A stretch of 64,000 nucleotides of DNA from Chryseobacterium cupriresistens (lineage in GTDB: Bacteria > Bacteroidota > Bacteroidia > Flavobacteriales > Weeksellaceae), in NCBI RefSeq assembly GCF_046614675.1, contig NZ_JBKKJT010000003.1:1-64000 (forward strand), given 5' to 3'. Positions 52,794-62,958 of this stretch are shown one piece after another. Position 1 is the stretch's first letter. Every line of letters starts with the position of its first letter. The notes under the pieces were generated by a model. The model was given only the letters and a program-made list of their open reading frames with translations. It made no database searches and was not told the DNA's origin. Both the position numbers and the translations under genes were made by a program.

Positions 52794-55193
52794 TTAAAAC
52801 TCGAGAAACTTCAGCTTAAACTGAATGGCGAAGTTTTCCTTGAAATGAGGCGTTGCATAATAACCCACTCTGTAGAATACCCCAAGATTAAAATAGCTGG
52901 AAAGGAAATTGTTCCATTCCACACCGACTTCCTGATACAGGTGATCCAGTTTTCTGAATTTAAACTGGTGGTATTCCGGATGTTTCATATCTCCGATAGT
53001 TCCTCGTAAGACAAAATCAAAGCTGGAAACATTGTGTCCGAAACTTTTCAGATACCATGGAAGTTTATGCGTAAAATAATACGCTATGAACCTGTCATTA
53101 TAGTATTTTCCGCCTTCCAGTGTTGCAAACCCAAGGTAAGATGTAAGGTTAAAATTGAAATCTTTACCAGGAGAGGCAAGTCCGTTCATCGTAAAGTTTT
53201 TCCAGATAGGTGCCCCACCAAGAACAAGACCTCCATATAATCGGAACCCTGTAGTTCCGATCGGTGTTTTGAAATTATGAACAAACAAACCATCAAAACG
53301 GGAATAATTAAAATCCCCCTGCAGTATTTTGTAACTCTGCTCATAATTAAAATACAGTTCAGGATATTTCTGATCAATCAGAGATTTTCCCTGAGGGGTC
53401 ATAATATTGGTAGAATTCGGAGAATATTTCAGGGTGAAAAGGGTATTGAAGTTTCTGTAAGATGTTCCCCGGTCTCTGAACTGATAATCGAATTCAGCTT
53501 CTTCTGTATTTCTTCTTACAGCAAGAGCAACGGTAAGTCCGTTGGTGACATCGTTCAGGTAAGATAATGACATTCCTTTAAAGTGGAAATACCGGTCATT
53601 ATTCAGATTATTCCCGAAGTTCATCATTCTCATCTTGAAATTCCACATTTTTCGGTTGAATTCTCCGGATGCTGTCACATCATCATACACTTCAAATCTG
53701 AAAAAGGAATTCTTTTCCAGTGTGGTTTTCATATCAAGCCCCATTCCGTACTTCCATTTTCGGTCTTTCACACCATATGCAAAATAGTAGTCCGGTGAAA
53801 AATAAGGGTTGAAATTTTCATTCAGCTTGGCTTTTAAACCTAATCTGAAACCTTCATAGGAGTTATAATTGACAATTTCATCCACAGCAAAATCTACAGA
53901 ACCGACTCTGATCTGTCCGTTCAGTAAACCTGATAAAATCTGTGCTTTGCTGTCGATTTTATATTTTTTACCTAAACTGTCGATGGTTTTATAGGTATTT
54001 TGTTCCCTTTCGGTAAGGGGATCTGTCCTGTAGCGGTCCAGAGATTGGCCGTCAATATTTTTTACCGAGAAAGTATAGCCTTTAAAATCCTTTGGATCTT
54101 CTTCAATAGGAGATTCGAAATCAAAATACTTTGAGGTAAGGAAAGCATAGGTCCCGAAGCTTTTTTTGTCTTTCTTATCATCGGCATGCACTTTGTCATC
54201 CATGGCCATTTTACCCATTTTAAGCTTGGCTTTTTCATGAGCAAGGAACCATTTATTATTGTAGAATACCCAGGTACTGGTAATAATTCCTTCGTTTTTA
54301 TTTTTACTGAAATTCTCAATTTTTTTGATTCCGTACGTTTCGGTATCTACATAAATAGCACCGTTATACTTTCGTTTTCTGTCCGGCTTTTTGTAATTTA
54401 CCTCACGGAAGCGGATCACAAAGTTTTTCCTTCCGTCAAGGGTAACGGTATCTGAAAGAAAGAATCTGTACAGCCCTCTGTTTTCGGGTTTTATCTGTTC
54501 GGGAACAACATCCCTGTTACTTTGCTGGAGCGCAATCATTTCGTAAATAGGCTGCTTCAGACCGGAGATTCTGTTGTCCAGAATATTGATCTTTTCACCA
54601 TACTTTTTGGAGTACAAAAACTCCTGAGCTCTTTCCCAAAGGAAGAGTTTACTTTTTGAAAATATTTTTCTTGCGTTGATATTATTCAGCGAGTCTTTTT
54701 CTCTTTTTTTCTTGAAAATGTTTAAATCATTAAAATACTGATTAAACTGAGAAAGACTGTCCTCATCAATATCCAGAGAGATTTTTTCGTAGGATTTGTA
54801 AGAATAGGATCCTAAACTTTTGGGTGAGTTTTCTTTGAATAATTTATTGACTTTTTTAAGAATTTCCAGAGCCCTGGGATCACTTTTGTCTTCAATAACA
54901 ACCGCTTCAATGTTGGTTGTCTGTGATGTTTTTTTAAGCAGGGAAACTTCCATGCTGCTCTCAACTGTGATACTTTCTCTCTGATAAGAATCTGCATCAA
55001 TATCAATATTTTTACATCCTGTTTTAAACTCCAGAATACCTTGTTCATTCGTATATCCGATAACTGCATTGTCACAGGATACCTTTGCTTTATAGACAGG
55101 CTTTTGGCTGGCGTCATCCACAACCTTAATTTTTGATTGCGAATACCCCAAAAAGCAGATCAGGAAAAATAATAACAGTAAACCCCTTTTCAT
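52794..55193 (-). CDS. DUF5686 outer-membrane protein with carboxypeptidase-like regulatory domain
   Basis: 799 residues. A signal peptide (LLLFFLICFLGYSQ), then an Ig-like carbohydrate/regulatory domain (about 20-90) as in CarboxypepD_reg, a helical linker, and a long C-terminal region with alternating aromatic beta strands that should form an outer-membrane barrel, ending in FAIQFKLKFLEF with a terminal Phe. Such proteins are common in Bacteroidota and have no assigned substrate. It stands alone. Confidence 0.82.
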   Translation of the reverse strand: MKRGLLLLFFLICFLGYSQSKIKVVDDASQKPVYKAKVSCDNAVIGYTNEQGILEFKTGCKNIDIDADSYQRESITVESSMEVSLLKKTSQTTNIEAVVIEDKSDPRALEILKKVNKLFKENSPKSLGSYSYKSYEKISLDIDEDSLSQFNQYFNDLNIFKKKREKDSLNNINARKIFSKSKLFLWERAQEFLYSKKYGEKINILDNRISGLKQPIYEMIALQQSNRDVVPEQIKPENRGLYRFFLSDTVTLDGRKNFVIRFREVNYKKPDRKRKYNGAIYVDTETYGIKKIENFSKNKNEGIITSTWVFYNNKWFLAHEKAKLKMGKMAMDDKVHADDKKDKKSFGTYAFLTSKYFDFESPIEEDPKDFKGYTFSVKNIDGQSLDRYRTDPLTEREQNTYKTIDSLGKKYKIDSKAQILSGLLNGQIRVGSVDFAVDEIVNYNSYEGFRLGLKAKLNENFNPYFSPDYYFAYGVKDRKWKYGMGLDMKTTLEKNSFFRFEVYDDVTASGEFNRKMWNFKMRMMNFGNNLNNDRYFHFKGMSLSYLNDVTNGLTVALAVRRNTEEAEFDYQFRDRGTSYRNFNTLFTLKYSPNSTNIMTPQGKSLIDQKYPELYFNYEQSYKILQGDFNYSRFDGLFVHNFKTPIGTTGFRLYGGLVLGGAPIWKNFTMNGLASPGKDFNFNLTSYLGFATLEGGKYYNDRFIAYYFTHKLPWYLKSFGHNVSSFDFVLRGTIGDMKHPEYHQFKFRKLDHLYQEVGVEWNNFLSSYFNLGVFYRVGYYATPHFKENFAIQFKLKFLEF

Positions 55194-55356
55194 GTAAAAA
55201 AACTACGTCAAAAATAATGATATTTATTGTTGTAAAAAAGTTTTTAACAGAGTATAACATTGATTTAATCTAATGTTTTCATGGACTTTCCAAAGGTAAA
55301 ATCAAACAAAGAAATGAGCCGCATAGCCTTTCTGTGTTTTACCTGAATTTCTAAAT

Positions 55357-55396
55357 AAAAAAACTCCCGGACAGTTCATATTCAGGAGTTTTTTTT
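55357..55396 (-). terminator. Terminator of the cytochrome peroxidase gene
   Basis: AAAAACTCC and GGAGTTTTT bracket an imperfect hairpin, with U-runs on both strands; 24 bp beyond the stop of the minus-strand gene. Confidence 0.7.
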
Positions 55397-55419
55397 GTTT
55401 ATTTGTGTTTTAGAATCGT

Positions 55420-57234
55420 TTATTGATCGTCCAGCGCTTTCATAAACTCAATAATATCATCAACTTCTTTGTCGGTAAGCTGTAACGGTGCGTCGGAAAG
55501 TGTCTGATTTTCCAGTTTAAATCCAAAAGCTTTTCCTCCGCCTTTGTTATAGAAATTCATCACTTCTTTCAGGGTTTTATACCCGCCGTTGTGCATATAA
55601 GGAGCTGTTTTGTTAATATTTCTAAGTGTGGGTGTTTTAAAGGAATGCTGCAGGGAAGAAACTGTCTCATGGAATTTTCCCCGTCCCGGATCTGTGTCAA
55701 ATGTTTTATTTTCTCCGTTCATTGCTGTTCCCAGGACTTCCTGTTCAGTTTTTTTGAAATTCGGAGGAACCGTTCCATTAAATAAGGGAAGGAAATGACA
55801 GATGGCACATTGGGCTTTTCCCACAAAAAGATTGAAACCGCGCTTTTGATTGTCTGTCATCGCTGATTTATTTCCTCTCATATATTCATCAAAATCAGAA
55901 TTGAATTTTGCCAGAGAGCGGATATAGCTCGCCAATACATTCTGAAGCTGCCAGACCTCGGTTTTTTGTGAATGATAGATCTTTTTAAATGCGGCCTTAT
56001 AGTTTTTATCCTGATTGATTTTGGCAAGAATAACATTCAGATCACCGTGCATTTCTTCTTTATTGGAGATTACATCAGAGCTTTGTCCTTCCAGGTCATC
56101 CTTTCTCATATCCCAGAACTGTCCATGCTGATAGCCTGCATAATTGAGCGAAGGGGTATTTCTTGCCAGTTCCGAATTTTCAAGGGACATTGCTTTGCTC
56201 AGTCCGTCTGTAAAAGCTTTCTCAGGAATATGACAGGTGGCACAGCTCCGGTTGTTATTATTCGACAAAATTTTATCATTAAAGAGTTGGTGCCCAAGAG
56301 CAGCTTTTTCTTCAGAGTAGGCATATTCTTTTCCCGGAATAAAGGCATTAGGATTAAAAGCATTTTTACTGAAAAAAGTAGCTGCATTTTTGTTTAAAGC
56401 GGTCGTTACGTCAACATCGGGAATGTTCTCCTGCTTTTTAAAATCAAGCATCAAAGTTGTGATTCTATTCAGATGATCCGGAATGAAATTCACGTAATCA
56501 AATGTGTTTTTGTCTGTATTTTTCTTCAGTACGGTAATGGTTGAACTGATCTCTGCCACGATACTTTTTAAGGCTTTATTTTTCGAACGATCAGTGGAGA
56601 TCTGTTCCAAAGTTTCTTTTATTCCTTGCAGAGAAGAGGGCATTTCCTGTAAAAATGTTCCCGAAACCGGAGTGTCAAAACCTGAAATTCCCAGGCTGGA
56701 AATTCTGAAAGTCTCCTGTCTTAATGCATCAAAAACCTGGTCTTTACTGATGGTGATGACCTGAAAGTTGGTATCAATGGTATTGCTTTTATTGATGAGT
56801 TTATTAAGCATCCGGATTACTTCTTCTTTATTCGCTTTTTCGTAAGAGTAGAACATCTCTTCCAGCACCTGTAAGCCTTCAGGTTCTATTTCAGTATGTT
56901 CATCCATTTCTATTTCGGGAAGGGCCGGGCCATTGATAAACCTTGCAGAGTGGGGAAGGAAGTATTCTACAGCCCATTCCATTTTTTTGTAGGTTTTTCG
57001 GATATCCTGGAATTTCTCCTGAAGAAGTTTTTCATCAGCATCTTTAGCAACAAGAGCCTTCAGTTCATTGATCTGTTTTTCAAAATCAGCATTGGTTTTG
57101 ATGATCCTGTTTTTTACAGAACCAAGATCTTCGTATACGGGCTGCTGCTTATCATTTTTGCAATGGTAAAGCGTAAAAAGTGCTGCTGCACAGTATAAGA
57201 AAAGGAGTATCGGGTATTTTGAAAGTTTACTCAT
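55420..57234 (-). CDS. Dihaem cytochrome c peroxidase (MauG/CcpA type)
   Basis: 604 residues. The lipoprotein-like signal (FLYCAAALFTLYHCKND) may give lipidation. Residues 35-275 are helical and unlike classical peroxidases (imelysin-like look). The C-terminal half has two haem-binding sites, CATCH (331-335) and CAICH (476-480), and MHNGGYKTLKEVMNFY. It would reduce H2O2 or oxidise a partner in the periplasm. The PhoX-type gene lies 70 bp upstream on the same strand. Confidence 0.88.
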   Translation of the reverse strand: MSKLSKYPILLFLYCAAALFTLYHCKNDKQQPVYEDLGSVKNRIIKTNADFEKQINELKALVAKDADEKLLQEKFQDIRKTYKKMEWAVEYFLPHSARFINGPALPEIEMDEHTEIEPEGLQVLEEMFYSYEKANKEEVIRMLNKLINKSNTIDTNFQVITISKDQVFDALRQETFRISSLGISGFDTPVSGTFLQEMPSSLQGIKETLEQISTDRSKNKALKSIVAEISSTITVLKKNTDKNTFDYVNFIPDHLNRITTLMLDFKKQENIPDVDVTTALNKNAATFFSKNAFNPNAFIPGKEYAYSEEKAALGHQLFNDKILSNNNNRSCATCHIPEKAFTDGLSKAMSLENSELARNTPSLNYAGYQHGQFWDMRKDDLEGQSSDVISNKEEMHGDLNVILAKINQDKNYKAAFKKIYHSQKTEVWQLQNVLASYIRSLAKFNSDFDEYMRGNKSAMTDNQKRGFNLFVGKAQCAICHFLPLFNGTVPPNFKKTEQEVLGTAMNGENKTFDTDPGRGKFHETVSSLQHSFKTPTLRNINKTAPYMHNGGYKTLKEVMNFYNKGGGKAFGFKLENQTLSDAPLQLTDKEVDDIIEFMKALDDQ

Positions 57235-57304
57235 AAGTATGAAAAAGTATCAACAGAGGTTTTCTATTGATACTTTAATTGAATTTGATATGAAGGAATT
57301 AAAA

Positions 57305-58780
57305 CTATTTTTCTACGTTTCTGATAATAACAATCTGTCCGCCTTCTTTGTTGGCGTTGATTCCGGAACCGTCAGGATTTTTGAATTTATCCAGCTGCCA
57401 GGTATGAGAGTGAATATTCACAGAGAAGGTATTCGGAATTCCGATGATGTCTGAAATATCAACCATTGCCCCGAATTCCCATGAACCGAATTTCTGAAGG
57501 TCTCCGGATTGGTTGTAAGCAGTCTGCCATGCAGAGTCACCTCTGTTGTGCCTCATGTTCAGCCATGGTTTGTATTGTTTGGTGGCAATATTCAGCTGCC
57601 AGATATAAGAATCGTGTTTTGCATTTTTGTAATAAGAATCTCCGTCTTCCTGGATGTATACAAAGTTTTCAGTTACACATAAGTTGTCAGGATTGATCAG
57701 ATTATTTCCCGGATTAGAGTCTCCTTCAGCCACCACTTCCAGTTTTCCTGTCAGCATATTATTGGCATTCAGAACAAGCTTGTAAACTCTTCCCCACATG
57801 GTTAATCCGGCTTTGGGAGTGATCCCGTCGGAAGATTCTCCGGTAGCAGTAAAGTAGATTTCTCTTCCTTTTCCTGCTCCTTTTCTGTAATCTACATCTT
57901 CCACTCTTGAAAAGCGGATCGCATTATTGTCAATATTTTTCTGGTTGATCTGAGCTCCGGTAAGGTTTTTAGCGTTCGGAATTTCCACGAATTCTACATC
58001 ATAGCTGCTTCCTTTCGTCATATCTGTTTCCGTATAGTTGCTGTTGGTTCTTTTTAAAGAATACAATTTACCGTTATCAAGATCTCCCTGTGTATCGGCT
58101 ACATACATGATCAGCTGTCCTGCAGACTGGTGAGAAGAAGAATAAGACTGGTCTTCACCAATAATGATATAGGTTTTTCCGTTAGAAACATCTTTAGGAA
58201 GCGGAACCGCATTTTCCATAGAAGCCTTTCCTAATGCCGGTTTTACCCTTGTTTTATCAGTTGCCTGAGACACGGGTGCCAAAGGGTTTAAAGCATGTAC
58301 CATACTTTCTTCACCTGATTCTCCTGCGGTAAGGAATGCACTGAAACCATGAATTTCAGGGGTTGCCAACGTAGCGGAACATAATCTTGTCATTCCTCCG
58401 GTTCCGTTTAAGATGTATTCTCCTTTTACAGGCTTAAAAGTTTTGTCTAAATAGACTCTTGATACCGATTGCTTGATCTCATGGTTGGTAATCATCAGGT
58501 AACCGTCAGAGTTTGGATCTTTCATAAGTCCCATTCCGTCCGGCTGTCCTCCGAAAACGAAATCCGGTGAACCCGGAAGCACATCGGAACTGGAAATAAG
58601 GGTGGTTATATTTAAATTTTCAAAACCTTTCATTCCATATACGAAAGCGGGTTCTTTAGAAAAGTTTTCAAGTTTGATTTTATCATTGACAGGAGCGTCC
58701 GAGTTACCGTTGTCATCATTGCAGCCTTGAAATACAAGAGAAGCAAAGACCAGCGCTCCAATAGTTTTGTTAATTTTCAT
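57305..58780 (-). CDS. PhoX/DUF839-family phosphatase-like lipoprotein
   Basis: 491 residues. A lipobox-like signal (TIGALVFASLVFQGCNDD). The body has the DUF839 layout: PDFVFGGQPDGMGLMKD, YLMITNHEI, GTGGMTRLCSATL, RVEDVDYRKGAGKGREIYF, NLINPDNLCVTENFVYIQED. PhoX enzymes use Fe/Ca to release phosphate from organic esters, but many DUF839 members are not tested. It is first in a unit with the dihaem peroxidase. Confidence 0.8.
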   Translation of the reverse strand: MKINKTIGALVFASLVFQGCNDDNGNSDAPVNDKIKLENFSKEPAFVYGMKGFENLNITTLISSSDVLPGSPDFVFGGQPDGMGLMKDPNSDGYLMITNHEIKQSVSRVYLDKTFKPVKGEYILNGTGGMTRLCSATLATPEIHGFSAFLTAGESGEESMVHALNPLAPVSQATDKTRVKPALGKASMENAVPLPKDVSNGKTYIIIGEDQSYSSSHQSAGQLIMYVADTQGDLDNGKLYSLKRTNSNYTETDMTKGSSYDVEFVEIPNAKNLTGAQINQKNIDNNAIRFSRVEDVDYRKGAGKGREIYFTATGESSDGITPKAGLTMWGRVYKLVLNANNMLTGKLEVVAEGDSNPGNNLINPDNLCVTENFVYIQEDGDSYYKNAKHDSYIWQLNIATKQYKPWLNMRHNRGDSAWQTAYNQSGDLQKFGSWEFGAMVDISDIIGIPNTFSVNIHSHTWQLDKFKNPDGSGINANKEGGQIVIIRNVEK

Positions 58781-59110
58781 AATTACATTTTTTGAATTTC
58801 GATTATGGCAAAACTAAAGGTCTTGTATTAACTGAGTTTTAAAAAGATAAAACAAATAGTTTAAGATTAAGTAATGGTTTGTTAAGATAAGATCAATAAT
58901 TAGAACGGGTATAAATAAAAAAGACTGTGATGAAATCTTAGGAATAAAGAATAGTATGGTATAGCGCAGAGTACGCAAAAGCTTTTTCATCTGCAAGAAG
59001 TAAGAATACTACACACGCTTCGTCAGAATCAATGAAGTTGATTCCCTTCATTGCTCCCTTCAATACGAAGTGCTATACGAAAAACTTTGCGTTAAGAATA
59101 TAATGGTAAA
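58781..59110. other. Gene-free stretch between the PhoX-type gene and alaS
   Basis: 392 bp lie between the two minus-strand genes. Apart from the alaS terminator at its right end I see nothing structured; it should hold the promoter of the PhoX-type gene. GAAGTTGATTCCCTTCATTG and its surroundings are not a recognisable gene or tRNA. Confidence 0.4.
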
Positions 59111-59112
59111 AC

Positions 59113-59147
59113 AACTCCGGCTGTCTCAAAATTGAGACAGCCGGAGT
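59113..59147 (-). terminator. Terminator of alaS
   Basis: ACTCCGGCTGTCTCAA paired to TTGAGACAGCCGGAGT, about 15 bp, 26 bp after the alaS stop. Run of U on the minus strand is weak (TTGTTTTACC). Confidence 0.8.
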
Positions 59148-59172
59148 AAAAATTATAATAGAGGTTTCTATT

Positions 59173-61776
59173 TTAAATATTCAAAGCTTTTTGGTAAGCG
59201 TTTTCTAACCCTTCAAGGTTTTTACCACCAGCAGTAGCGAAACCTGGGTTTCCACCACCACCACCTTGGATTTCTTTAGCAAGGTCTTTTACGATAGCTC
59301 CAGCCTGGTAATCCGCAGCCAGATCATCAGAAACTCCAACGGTAATCATTGGTTTTCCGTCTGCATCAGAAAGAATAATCGTTACCGAAGACGGGATTTC
59401 TCTCTTCAGTTGGAAAACGATGTCTTTTACAGAACCTGCATCCAGAGAAGTTTTCTTTACTAAAAGCTGTTTATTGCCTTTCTGCTCATATGAATTCTTC
59501 CATTCTCCGATTTCTCCTTTTGCTTTTTCCTTTTTAAGAGCATCTACTTCAGCCTTCAATGAAGTATTTTCTTCGATCAGTTTTTCGATTGATCTTACCA
59601 CATCTTTAGACTTTAATAACTGAGAAAGTTCAGTGATCTGTTTTTCAAGATTGTTGAAATACTCTTCAGATTTGTCTCCCGAAATAGCCTCAATCCTTCT
59701 GATTCCCGCAGCAGCAGAGCCTTCGGAAGTGATTTTAAAGTGCCCGATTTCGCTGGTATTTTTTACGTGAGTTCCTCCGCAAAGTTCTTTTGAACTTCCA
59801 AACTGGATCATTCTCACACTGTCACCATATTTTTCACCAAATAAAGCCATTGCTCCTTTATCCAGAGCTTCCTGAATCGGAATATTTCTGAATTCCTGTA
59901 AAGCAATACTTTCTTTGATCTTTTTATTTACTTTTTGTTCAATAAGTGCTAATTCTTCTTCTGTCATTTTGTTGAAATGAGAGAAGTCGAAACGAAGATA
60001 ATCAGGACCAACATAAGAACCTTTCTGTTCTACGTGAGTTCCTAACACCTCTCTTAAAGCCTCGTGCAGAAGGTGAGTTACAGAGTGGTTGGCCTGAGAA
60101 TTTTTTCTTTCGGAAGCGTTTACTTTAGCATAGAAAACAGCACCGGCATCTTTTGGAAGACCATTGATCAACGAAATAATCAATCCGTTTTCCTTCTTAG
60201 TCTCCAATACTTCAAAGCTTTCAACCGCATTTTCAAGAACACCTTTGTCTCCAACCTGTCCACCTCCTTCAGGATAGAAAGGAGAGCTGCTTAATACCAC
60301 CTGGTAAAATTCTCCGTCTTTATTTTCTACCTTTCTGTATCTTGTAATATAGGTTTCGGATTCAATCTGATCATATCCTACAAAGTTTTCATCTCTTTCC
60401 TCCAAAGTGACCCAGTCGTAAACTTTCTGGGCAGAATCAGCTTTTGAACGAAGCTTCTGTTTCTCCATTTCAGCTTTGAAACCAGCTTCATCAATTGTTA
60501 ATCCTTTTTCCTCAGCAATAATTCTTGTTAAGTCATCAGGGAAACCATAAGTATCATACAGTTCAAAAACTTCTTCACTTGGTAATACCTTCTGATTATT
60601 GGCAATAGTCTGCTGGATCAGTTTTTCTACTCTGATCAGACCGTTTTCAATAGTTTTTAAGAAAGAATCTTCTTCACTTTTGATCACTTCAGCAACAAGT
60701 TTTCCCTGTTTTTCGATTTCCGGGAAGAAAGTTCCCATCTGCTCCTGCAGTACAGCTACCAGTTTGTAAAGGAAAGGCTCTTTCATATCCAGGAATCGGT
60801 AAGAATAAGAAATTCCTCTTCTTAAAATTCTTCTGATAACATACCCCGCACCTCCGTTGGAAGGTAATTGTCCGTCTGCAATAGCAAAGGAAACTGCTCT
60901 GATGTGGTCTACCACAACACGGATCGCAATATCCTTTTCGTCTTGTAAAATTCCGGTATATTTTTTACCTGAAAGTTCCTCAACTTTAGCAATAAGCGGA
61001 GTGAAAACATCCGTATCATAGTTGGAAGACTTCCCTTGAAGCGCCATACAAAGACGCTCAAAGCCCATTCCCGTATCTACGTGCTGAGCAGGAAGCTTCT
61101 CTAAAGATTTATCAGCCTTTCTGTTGAATTCCATGAAAACCAGGTTCCATACTTCCACAACCTGCGGGTGGTCCTGATTCACAAGCGAAATTCCCGGAAC
61201 TGCTGCTTTTTCTTCAGGAGTTCTCAGGTCAATATGGATTTCTGAACACGGTCCGCACGGTCCGCTTTCACCCATTTCCCAGAAGTTATCTTTTTTATTT
61301 CCGTTGATGATTCTATCCTCTGAAATGTGAGATTTCCAGAAGTCATATGCATCCTGGTCTCTGTCCAGATTTTCTGAAGCATCCCCTTCAAAAATCGTTA
61401 CGTATAAATTTTCTTTTGGAATTCCGTATACTTCAGTCAGTAATTCCCAGGCAAAAGCAATAGCCTCTTTTTTGAAGTAATCCCCGAAAGACCAGTTTCC
61501 TAACATCTCAAACATAGTGTGATGGTAAGTATCTCTACCTACATCATCCAGGTCATTGTGTTTCCCTGAAACTCTCAGACACTTCTGTGTATCGGCAATT
61601 CTAGGGGCGGTAGGGGTTTTGTAGCCAAGGAAAAAATCCTTGAACTGCGTCATTCCGGAGTTGGAAAACATAAGGGTAGGGTCGTCTTTCAGCACAATAG
61701 GAGCTGAAGGAACGATTAAGTGCTCCTTACTTTTAAAATAATCTAAAAATTTTTGACGTATCTCTTGTGATGTCAT
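59173..61776 (-). CDS. alaS: Alanine-tRNA ligase
   Basis: 867 residues, the usual size. N-terminal class II aminoacylation core (FKDFFLGYKTPTAPRIADTQ, FEMLGNWSFGDYFK), editing domain with the zinc site HSVTHLLHEALREVLG and ELCGGTHVKNTSEIG, then a coiled coil (about 715-760) and a C-terminal Gly-rich DHHA1 domain (KEIQGGGGGNPGFATAGG). The plus strand opposite it carries only short antisense frames. The promoter TAAATTTG lies about 45 bp upstream. Confidence 0.96.
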   Translation of the reverse strand: MTSQEIRQKFLDYFKSKEHLIVPSAPIVLKDDPTLMFSNSGMTQFKDFFLGYKTPTAPRIADTQKCLRVSGKHNDLDDVGRDTYHHTMFEMLGNWSFGDYFKKEAIAFAWELLTEVYGIPKENLYVTIFEGDASENLDRDQDAYDFWKSHISEDRIINGNKKDNFWEMGESGPCGPCSEIHIDLRTPEEKAAVPGISLVNQDHPQVVEVWNLVFMEFNRKADKSLEKLPAQHVDTGMGFERLCMALQGKSSNYDTDVFTPLIAKVEELSGKKYTGILQDEKDIAIRVVVDHIRAVSFAIADGQLPSNGGAGYVIRRILRRGISYSYRFLDMKEPFLYKLVAVLQEQMGTFFPEIEKQGKLVAEVIKSEEDSFLKTIENGLIRVEKLIQQTIANNQKVLPSEEVFELYDTYGFPDDLTRIIAEEKGLTIDEAGFKAEMEKQKLRSKADSAQKVYDWVTLEERDENFVGYDQIESETYITRYRKVENKDGEFYQVVLSSSPFYPEGGGQVGDKGVLENAVESFEVLETKKENGLIISLINGLPKDAGAVFYAKVNASERKNSQANHSVTHLLHEALREVLGTHVEQKGSYVGPDYLRFDFSHFNKMTEEELALIEQKVNKKIKESIALQEFRNIPIQEALDKGAMALFGEKYGDSVRMIQFGSSKELCGGTHVKNTSEIGHFKITSEGSAAAGIRRIEAISGDKSEEYFNNLEKQITELSQLLKSKDVVRSIEKLIEENTSLKAEVDALKKEKAKGEIGEWKNSYEQKGNKQLLVKKTSLDAGSVKDIVFQLKREIPSSVTIILSDADGKPMITVGVSDDLAADYQAGAIVKDLAKEIQGGGGGNPGFATAGGKNLEGLENAYQKALNI

Positions 61777-61820
61777 AGTATTGCTTTTGCTTTTTTAAAT
61801 ATCAAATTTTTGATAAGATG

Positions 61821-61828
61821 CAAATTTA
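61821..61828 (-). promoter_or_regulatory. -7 promoter element of alaS
   Basis: TAAATTTG on the minus strand matches TAnnTTTG, 45 bp before the start codon. Confidence 0.45.
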
Positions 61829-61902
61829 AGATTTTTAAGCGATTTGTAATAATTTTATGCTATGTTTTGAATGATAACGAGTTTGGCTAATGGAGGTGTG
61901 GT

Positions 61903-61935
61903 AAACCTTACAGGTTTTCAAAACCTGTAAGGTTT
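61903..61935. repeat. Perfect 16-bp palindrome (dispersed REP-like hairpin)
   Basis: AAACCTTACAGGTTTT (61903-61918) and AAAACCTGTAAGGTTT (61920-61935). Same design as the palindrome at 2580-2610 (AACCTxACxGGTTTT...), with compensating base changes. It lies in a divergent promoter gap, so it is not a terminator for either neighbour. Confidence 0.7.
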
Positions 61936-62047
61936 GAGATGGCAAGTTTGTAATGACTGTAATCAATAATAATCGATCTCATTTTGCAATTTTCCATTTA
62001 ACTTCCTACCTTCGTTGCGATCTGAAAAAAGACAAAAAATCCTTCCA

Positions 62048-62602
62048 ATGACAAAAGATGAAGAGCTGAAAAGCTGGATAGAACAGTATTCAGGGCCGCT
62101 TTTGAAGCGGGCACTGTATGTACTTTCGAATAAAGAAGATGCACAGGATGTGGTTCAGGAAGTTTTTCTTGCAGCTTATTCTGCTTATGATTCTTTTGAA
62201 GGGAAAAGTAATGCGCTTACGTGGCTGATGGCTATTCTGAATAGAAAAGTTGCAGATTTTTACCGGAAAAAATACAAATCGGAACCCAATATCCGACTTG
62301 ATCATTTTTTTGATGAAACCGGATCATGGAAAAATAATGATGTTTTAAATGACTGGAATGTTTCTGGCGATGGAGATGAGCTTTTAGACAGTACAGAATT
62401 TAATAAAACATTGGAAGAATGTATTGAAGAATTGCCCTCCAAATGGAAGATTCTGTTGAAAATGTATTATATCGAAGAAAAAAAAGCACCGGAAGTCAGT
62501 CAGGAATTGAATGTTTCCACGACTAATCTATGGAAGATTTTGCAGAGAAGCCGCATGCAGCTCAGAGAATGTCTGGAGTTTAACTGGTTTTCAAAATCAT
62601 AA
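62048..62602 (+). CDS. ECF-type RNA polymerase sigma factor
   Basis: 184 residues from the ATG at 62048; an in-frame ATG at 62015 adds eleven basic residues and is less likely. Region 2 has KRALYVLSNKEDAQDVVQEV and ALTWLMAILNRKVADFYRKK. Region 4 has ELPSKWKILLKMYYIEEKKA and TTNLWKILQRSRMQLRECL. Length and lack of region 3 fit the ECF group. It leads a unit with a zinc-binding small protein, DUF417 and MsrA. Confidence 0.9.
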   Translation: MTKDEELKSWIEQYSGPLLKRALYVLSNKEDAQDVVQEVFLAAYSAYDSFEGKSNALTWLMAILNRKVADFYRKKYKSEPNIRLDHFFDETGSWKNNDVLNDWNVSGDGDELLDSTEFNKTLEECIEELPSKWKILLKMYYIEEKKAPEVSQELNVSTTNLWKILQRSRMQLRECLEFNWFSKS

Positions 62603-62608
62603 GAAATC

Positions 62609-62878
62609 ATGATACGAAGAATACTACATATATTATTTTTACCGTGCAGTGAAGCTACTTTACTGATGGAAAAAAGGAATGCCCAATCTATTTCTGCCAG
62701 AGAAAACAGGATGCTCAGTATGCACCTCATGATCTGTAAATGGTGCAGGATGTACAATGAAAAGCTGGCTCTTCTGGATAAAGCTTTTAAAAAGACTTTT
62801 TCTGAAAAAGAAACTGAAATTAATGATTCTGAAATTCAGGACTTTAAAAATAAAATGATCGATAAATTGAATTTCTGA
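62609..62878 (+). CDS. Small zinc-binding anti-sigma-like protein
   Basis: 89 residues, cytosolic, helical. It starts 6 bp after the sigma-factor stop, so it is coupled. MHLMICKWCRMY gives a His-x3-Cys-x2-Cys motif, the signature of ZAS anti-sigma proteins, which release their sigma when cysteines are oxidised. There is no membrane segment, so it would sense cytosolic oxidants. Role inferred from motif and position. Confidence 0.7.
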   Translation: MIRRILHILFLPCSEATLLMEKRNAQSISARENRMLSMHLMICKWCRMYNEKLALLDKAFKKTFSEKETEINDSEIQDFKNKMIDKLNF

Positions 62879-62958
62879 TAAAATTTCTGTCAGGATTTTA
62901 AAATAGCACCGACTATACTTTTGAAAACAATAAAGTATTCATTTAAAATCTTAAAAAT